A DNA stretch of 64,000 nt from Streptomyces tauricus. Lineage in GTDB: Bacteria; Actinomycetota; Actinomycetes; Streptomycetales; Streptomycetaceae. The notes under the pieces are model-generated. The model searched no databases and was not told where the DNA came from. It worked only from the letters and a program-made list of their open reading frames with translations. Numbering within the stretch: position 1 is the first letter of the stretch; every line of letters begins with the position of its first letter. Made by a program: the position numbers and the translations under genes. Of this stretch, positions 59,633 to 64,000 are shown piece after piece. The DNA is taken from assembly GCF_014650955.1 (NCBI RefSeq), contig NZ_BMVY01000001.1, positions 124,001-188,000 of the forward strand, read 5' to 3'.

Positions 59633-62541
59633 CGTGCTCCGTCCATGTGTTCCTCGTGCTCCTCGACGAGTACGTGATAGTTGATGCCGCCCGTGCCGAA
59701 CGAGCTCACCGCGGCGCGCCTCGGCTGCCCCGGCTGCCTGACCCAGACGGACGGCTCGGTCGGCACCACGGCGGGAACGGCGGCCAGATCCAGCGCCGGA
59801 TTGAGGGTGCGCAGGTTCGTGTTGGGCGGCAGTGTCCGCGCCCGCATCGCCAGCAGCGTGCGCAGCAGCCCGGCACTGCCCGCGGCGGCGAAGGTGTGCC
59901 CGTAGAACGACTTCGCCGATCCGATCGTCAGCGGACGGGCGCGCGGGGCCCCGCCGTAGACCTCCGCGACCGCGGCGATCTCCACCCGGTCCCCCACCTT
60001 GGTGCCGGTGCCGTGCGCCTCCAGGTAGTCGACCGCCGAGGGGGCGAAGTCGACCTGGGCGAAAGCCCGTTCCATCGCGCGTGTCTGCCCCGCGACATCG
60101 GGCGCGATCAGGGACTTGGCGTCGTTGGACGCTCCGACACCCCGGACGAGACCGAGGACATCGTCACCGTCGCGCAGCGCGTCACCGTAACGCTTGAGCA
60201 GGAACAGACCGCAGCCGTCGCCCGGCGTGAAACCGTCTGCGCCCGCGTCGAACGGCGCGTTCCTGCTGTGCGACAGCAGACCGAGCGCGGAGCACAGGAC
60301 CATGTCCCGGGCGTTGCAGGCCAGTTCGACACCACCGGCGATCGCGAAGTCGGCGGTCCCCGCGCGGAGCGCGCCGACCGCCACGTCGATCGCCGCGAGC
60401 GAGGAGGCGCACGCCGCCTCCACCGCGAGGGGGACCGCGTCGAGCCCGTACTCGTTGGCGAGGAGAGCGGCGATCCCGCTGGCCAGGCAGCCGTCCAGCA
60501 GATCCGGCCGTACACCCTCGTCCGGCGGGCCCAGGTGCTCGCGCAGCGACGTGAGGAGCGACTTCCTCCGCAGCGGGGACAGACCGCCGAGGGCGTCGAG
60601 ACGGGCGACCGTGTCCTCCAGGTCCTGCAGCGACGACTCGGCGTTCAGACGGCGTTCCCGGGACAGGCCGAGATTGCTGCCGACGGCGATCAGCCCCCGG
60701 CCGCCCGGTTCGGTCGTGCCCCGTCCGGCGAGGAGTTGCGCGGCGACGGCGAGGGCCAGGCGCTGCGCGCCGTCCATGGAGGCGTGGCGCGACGGGGAGA
60801 TCCGCAGACCGGGCGGGGGAGCGGTCGGCAGTGCCGTGTGACCGCCCTGGTCGGTGTAGCTGTGGGTGAGGCTCAGCGCGCCCGGGGCGTAGTACAGCTC
60901 CCGGTCGAGGACGGTCTCGGGCACCGGGCCGATCCTGCTGACGCCCAAGCGGATGGCCTGCCAGAAGCTCTCCGCGTCGGCCGAGTCCGCGAACCACCCC
61001 GCCAGGGCCACCACCGCGATCGGCTCGGTGCCCGACGCCGTGTTCCCGACCGCGTACGGGGAAGTGGGCGGCCGGGGCGGGCGCAGGGCCTCGGCGTCGG
61101 ATGGTCGGCTGTGCCGGTCCGTACTGTCGTACCGGTCCGTACTGCCGTGCAGGTCCGTACCGTCATGCCCGCCCGTACCGTCGTGCTCTTCGAGTACGAG
61201 GTGGCAGAGCGTGCCGGTGAGCGAGGTGCCGTGGACGGTCGCCCGACGCGGGTGTCCTTCCTCGCCCGGTGGCCACGGCCGGCCCGCGCCGATGGGCCGG
61301 AGCGGCGTGCCCGAGCGTGCGAACTCCGCTGCCTCGGCCGGCTCCCGCCCCGGCGGGAGCCGGCGGTGGTGCAACGCGAGCGCGACCTTGCTGAGAGCGG
61401 CGACTCCCGCGTTGGCGAAGGTGTGTCCGAGCCGGTCCTTCACACTTCCGACGGCCACGGATCCGGCGGCGGCACCCTCGTGCAGCGCGGCGAGCGCCGC
61501 CAGTTCCGCGCGGACCTCGGGGGCGACACCGGATCCGACACACTCGACGTACTGGACGGTCTCCGGGCGGACCGCCGCCGCACGCAGCGAGCCGACAGCG
61601 GTCGAGTGGCGCAGCGCGACGGAGGGCGAAGCGGCGAACGGGCCCGGGCGGGGGTCGTGACGCAGCGAGCAGTCGAGGATCGTGGCGTAGATCCGGTCGC
61701 CGTCGCGTACGGCGGTGGACAGGCGCTTGAACAGGAGCGCCCCGACGCCCTCACCGAGCACGAAGCCGGAACCGGAGTTGGAAATGGAGTTGGAGCCGGA
61801 GCCGTCCGCCGGGAAAGGGCGGTTCGCGGTGGAGGTGAGTCCTTTGGCGTCGAGGGCCTTGGCGAACAGAGGGCTCTCCCGGCGCTGCCCGGCGACCAGG
61901 AGCACCGCGTCGGACAGTCCGCCGCGGAGATTCAGCACGGCTTGGGCGACTCCCGCGTACGAGGTCGCGTCCGCGGACTCCATGGCCAGCGTCCTGCCGT
62001 GGAACTTGAAGGCTGTCGCGATACGCGCCGGGATCGTGCTCGCCATCTCCCCGACTCGGTCGTGCGGGGAACCGTGCAGACGCCGAGCGAGCAGCAGCCG
62101 CAGCTCCTCGGCGGCCTGCCGCGCGCTGTCGGATCCTGCGCCCGCGGAGAGCGCCGCGCGTTCGACCTCGCGGACGTGGCGACTCGCCTCTACGCGCAGC
62201 GCGTTGGCGTGCTGGCGGTCCAGGCCGAAACAGGTGCCGGTGATGACATCCGTTCGCTCAACGGGCAGTACGCGCTCGGGGTGCCCCGCGTCCGCCAGGC
62301 ACTGCCGGGCGGCCTCAAGCATGAGGATCTGCATACGGGCCATGGAACGCGCCTGGGCCGGGGGAATTCCGAAACGTGCGACGTCCACTTCTATGGCGTC
62401 GAGGCCGGGTGTCGTGCGGGAGGTGGTGGGGACGGGGAATTCGTCGTTCAGCAACTGCCAGTACTCTTCGGGGCCCTGTACGCCCGGGTACAGGGCGGCG
62501 ATACCCACGATCGCCACGGGTTCCGCCGCATCGAACCGCAT
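59629..62541 (-). CDS. redX: RedX-type double ketosynthase-like protein
   Basis: The 970-residue protein contains two ketosynthase-like halves. The first (residues about 1-420) starts [20 protein letters not shown] but reads [13 protein letters not shown] where the active-site Cys should be, so it is probably non-catalytic. The second (about 510-960) has [13 protein letters not shown] with the nucleophile Cys, [12 protein letters not shown] and [11 protein letters not shown]. In the red pathway RedX transfers pyrrolyl-2-carboxyl from RedO to malonyl-derived units on RedN. A hydrophilic Asp/His/Gly/Ser linker separates the halves. It is 139 bp downstream of redD and may share its transcript. 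Confidence 0.88.
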   Translation of the reverse strand: MRFDAAEPVAIVGIAALYPGVQGPEEYWQLLNDEFPVPTTSRTTPGLDAIEVDVARFGIPPAQARSMARMQILMLEAARQCLADAGHPERVLPVERTDVITGTCFGLDRQHANALRVEASRHVREVERAALSAGAGSDSARQAAEELRLLLARRLHGSPHDRVGEMASTIPARIATAFKFHGRTLAMESADATSYAGVAQAVLNLRGGLSDAVLLVAGQRRESPLFAKALDAKGLTSTANRPFPADGSGSNSISNSGSGFVLGEGVGALLFKRLSTAVRDGDRIYATILDCSLRHDPRPGPFAASPSVALRHSTAVGSLRAAAVRPETVQYVECVGSGVAPEVRAELAALAALHEGAAAGSVAVGSVKDRLGHTFANAGVAALSKVALALHHRRLPPGREPAEAAEFARSGTPLRPIGAGRPWPPGEEGHPRRATVHGTSLTGTLCHLVLEEHDGTGGHDGTDLHGSTDRYDSTDRHSRPSDAEALRPPRPPTSPYAVGNTASGTEPIAVVALAGWFADSADAESFWQAIRLGVSRIGPVPETVLDRELYYAPGALSLTHSYTDQGGHTALPTAPPPGLRISPSRHASMDGAQRLALAVAAQLLAGRGTTEPGGRGLIAVGSNLGLSRERRLNAESSLQDLEDTVARLDALGGLSPLRRKSLLTSLREHLGPPDEGVRPDLLDGCLASGIAALLANEYGLDAVPLAVEAACASSLAAIDVAVGALRAGTADFAIAGGVELACNARDMVLCSALGLLSHSRNAPFDAGADGFTPGDGCGLFLLKRYGDALRDGDDVLGLVRGVGASNDAKSLIAPDVAGQTRAMERAFAQVDFAPSAVDYLEAHGTGTKVGDRVEIAAVAEVYGGAPRARPLTIGSAKSFYGHTFAAAGSAGLLRTLLAMRARTLPPNTNLRTLNPALDLAAVPAVVPTEPSVWVRQPGQPRRAAVSSFGTGGINYHVLVEEHEEHMDGAR

Positions 62542-62680
62542 GATGTCTGAACACTCCCGCTGGTTGGCCCGGCTGACGGTTCAAATATTCCGTGAGAGCA
62601 ATTTCGGAGAACAGTGATCCCGAAATCCCGAAATGGCTGAGGGGAATACAGGCCGCACGGAAGGTGCGGTCCCGTACACG

Positions 62681-63493
62681 TCAGTTTCTGGCGGTCGCGG
62701 GCTCCCGCCGGCCCGGTATGACCGCGGAGGGGAGCGTCAGTGACGGGTCCTGGGCGAGGATCTCCGTGTGGCGGCGCTGGAGCAGGGCGCCCGGCCGGAC
62801 TCCCAGCTCCTCGTCCAGTTGCCTTCTGGCCCGCTGGAACAGGTCAAGGGCCTCTCCCTGCCGACCTGTCCGGTACAGCGCCAGCATGAGCAGTTCGCAG
62901 AACCGCTCGCGCAGCGGGTACCGGGCGACCAGCTGGCGCAGCTCCGCGATGGCGCCCGCGTCGTCTCCCACGGCCAGATAGGCGCTGACCAGGTTCTCCC
63001 AGGCCGTGAGTCGGCGCTCGTCGAAGAGGGCCGCCGCGCCGCGGGCCCGTAGCCCGTCACCGGCGTCGAGCAGCGCGGGCCCCTGCCAGAGCCCGAGAGC
63101 CTGCTGCAGGAGCTCCAGCGAGCGTTCCGGGCGGACCGGTAACTCGGCGGCCCCGCGCGCGGCCAAGTCGAGAAACCTGTTGCTGTCGACGCACTCGGGC
63201 GGCACTTCGAGGAGGTAGCCGTTGTGCACGGCCCGCAGGACGGAGGCGCCCTGACGCTGCTGGGCGGAGCCGACGATCACCTTGCGCAGTCGCGTGGCGT
63301 GCGCCTGTAAGGCGTTTCGGGTGTTGCCCACCGACTGCCCGGACCACAGTTCTTCCGCCAGATCCTCATTCGACACGGCCCGGCCGGCTTCCAGCGCGAG
63401 AAGGGCGAGAAATGCCCGTACTTTATTGGCACGTATGGTGTGGTGCGTGCCGTTCGCGCTGATGGACACAGGTCCCAGAATGTTGATCCGCAA
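62681..63493 (-). CDS. redD: RedD-type SARP pathway activator with two TTA codons
   Basis: TTG 63493 follows GGGGGAAC. The 270-residue protein has an OmpR-like winged helix (MRINILGPVSISANGTHHTI then RANKVRAFLALLALEAGRAV) and a bacterial transcriptional activation domain (DSNRFLDLAARG ... RLTAWENLVSAYLAVGDDAG). This is the SARP architecture. RedD is the pathway-specific activator of undecylprodigiosin genes. Codons 62 (63310-63308) and 118 (63142-63140) are TTA, so translation should need the bldA leucyl-tRNA. The divergent element at 51612-51749 is its best candidate target. Confidence 0.88.
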   Translation of the reverse strand: MRINILGPVSISANGTHHTIRANKVRAFLALLALEAGRAVSNEDLAEELWSGQSVGNTRNALQAHATRLRKVIVGSAQQRQGASVLRAVHNGYLLEVPPECVDSNRFLDLAARGAAELPVRPERSLELLQQALGLWQGPALLDAGDGLRARGAAALFDERRLTAWENLVSAYLAVGDDAGAIAELRQLVARYPLRERFCELLMLALYRTGRQGEALDLFQRARRQLDEELGVRPGALLQRRHTEILAQDPSLTLPSAVIPGRREPATARN

Positions 63494-63840
63494 GCTGTTC
63501 CCCCGTTGTGTGCTGCGCGATGTGCTGCGTCATGGAGAGACCGGCGTGAAAGCCACGCTGTTCCGGAAAACGCGGCCGAATTTGCTGGGGCTCAGTATTT
63601 CAGCCCTCCTGGCGCATGTCATCGATCAGCCGGTCGATTTCCCCCGTACACATGCGGTCGAGTCCTGGGGTGTGCTCGGCTCAGCCTTTCGTTGAGGGAG
63701 GTGGCGACAGGAGTCAACGAACGGTGGACAGCGGTGGGAGGACGGGGGAGTGGGACCTCGACCGTTCGGACGAGTTCTGGCCGAGGGCCCGGCCCTGAGG
63801 GGCGATCGGCTGACGCGCGGAATTTCCGCCAACCCCACTG
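63494..63840. other. Upstream region of redD
   Basis: These 347 bp between redD and the convergent-side SDR-like gene end contain no supported gene. The sequence is AT-richer than neighbours around 63560-63660 and should include the redD promoter and the RedZ-binding region. No array of the 11-bp CTGAC type is present. Confidence 0.45.
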
Positions 63841-64000
63841 CTAAGAGACCGAGTTGAGCCACAGCTCCTTCAGGGCCGTGCTCAGGGCGATGGGCTCCCG
63901 GCCGAGCAGCTTGGCCAGCGTCGGGTCCACCGCGGCGAACTCCCCCGCGCGGGCCGCGGTGAACACGCCGAGCAGTTGGTCCGCGGCCCCGGCGGGCACA
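63841..64000 (-). CDS. C-terminal fragment of an NmrA/SDR-like oxidoreductase, cut by the window edge
   Basis: Reading minus from the right edge, the frame encodes [20 protein letters not shown] followed by [15 protein letters not shown] and ends at TAG (63843-63841). This is the usual C-terminus of NmrA-like NAD(P)-binding proteins related to YesF/QorB (LLGREPxxLxxxL). The rest lies outside the window. It probably marks the outer border of the red cluster. Confidence 0.6.
   Translation of the reverse strand, partial: VPAGAADQLLGVFTAARAGEFAAVDPTLAKLLGREPIALSTALKELWLNSVS

Noticed and set aside
59647..62550. 967-codon plus-strand open frame
   Set aside because: It is the antisense shadow of redX, with Arg/Gly-rich meaningless composition, while redX on the other strand has clear ketosynthase motifs.
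62542..62680. Possible second SARP site upstream of redX
   Set aside because: CTGAA, CTGGT and CTGAC are spaced 13 bp and poorly conserved, unlike the exact 11-bp arrays at 51628-51733.

Overview
The window is high-GC actinobacterial DNA, almost certainly from a Streptomyces chromosome. Codon usage is strongly GC3-biased, the few TTA codons sit in regulatory or secreted-product genes, and there is a complete prodiginine ('red') biosynthetic cluster of the type known from S. coelicolor. No phage, transposase or CRISPR array was seen.

Positions 1-12,500 hold ordinary accessory chromosome genes: a DUF6745-like protein, a VanJ-like membrane phosphoesterase, several small hypothetical proteins, a second-type NAD+-dependent DNA ligase beside a deleted GNAT acetyltransferase remnant, a Lys/Ala-rich winged-helix-like protein, a FAD monooxygenase, a single-chain ABC exporter, an atypical tRNA-like sequence and a YbdK-type carboxylate-amine ligase. 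Positions 12,500-21,400 form a carbohydrate locus: a CUT2 (Rbs/Xyl-type) ABC transporter of two permeases, one double ATPase and one lipoprotein binding protein, a LacI repressor, and a divergent secreted PA14 plus GH2 glycosidase. A shared operator-like motif lies in both promoter regions. Positions 21,400-30,000 hold a 59-nt poly-G tract, two copies of a palindromic intergenic element, a Fic-like toxin/antitoxin pair with its own operator-like repeat, a short UvrA paralogue, a membrane-anchored protein, a methyltransferase, an mraY copy outside any cell-division cluster, and a divergent saccharopine-dehydrogenase-like / AraC pair.

Positions about 30,000-63,500 are the prodiginine cluster in canonical order: redF, G, H, I, J, (L+K), M, N, O, Q, P on the minus strand, then redQ2, R, (S), (T), U, V on the plus strand, redZ (+), and redY, W, X, D on the minus strand. 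RedM/RedO/RedW make pyrrolyl-2-carboxyl-S-PCP. RedX and RedN extend it to 4-hydroxy-2,2'-bipyrrole-5-methanol, which is oxidised and O-methylated (RedI) to MBC. RedP/RedQ/RedR build the dodecanoyl chain, which RedJ releases. RedL turns it with malonate and glycine into the keto-pyrroline that RedK reduces to 2-undecylpyrrole. RedH joins the two halves, and the Rieske enzyme RedG implies a carbocyclic prodiginine. RedU primes the carrier proteins. RedZ and RedD (a SARP) control expression.

The most unusual points are these. The redP / redQ2-redR promoter is a perfectly symmetric divergent element: four CTGAC boxes and four GTCAG boxes at 11-bp spacing, with mirror-placed -10 hexamers, which is the textbook geometry of SARP binding sites. 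RedL and RedK are one open frame. redQ is duplicated as a roughly 96% identical inverted repeat around redP. redD carries two TTA codons while redZ carries none. redZ appears translationally coupled to a short leader ORF. The window ends in the C-terminus of an NmrA/SDR-like gene.
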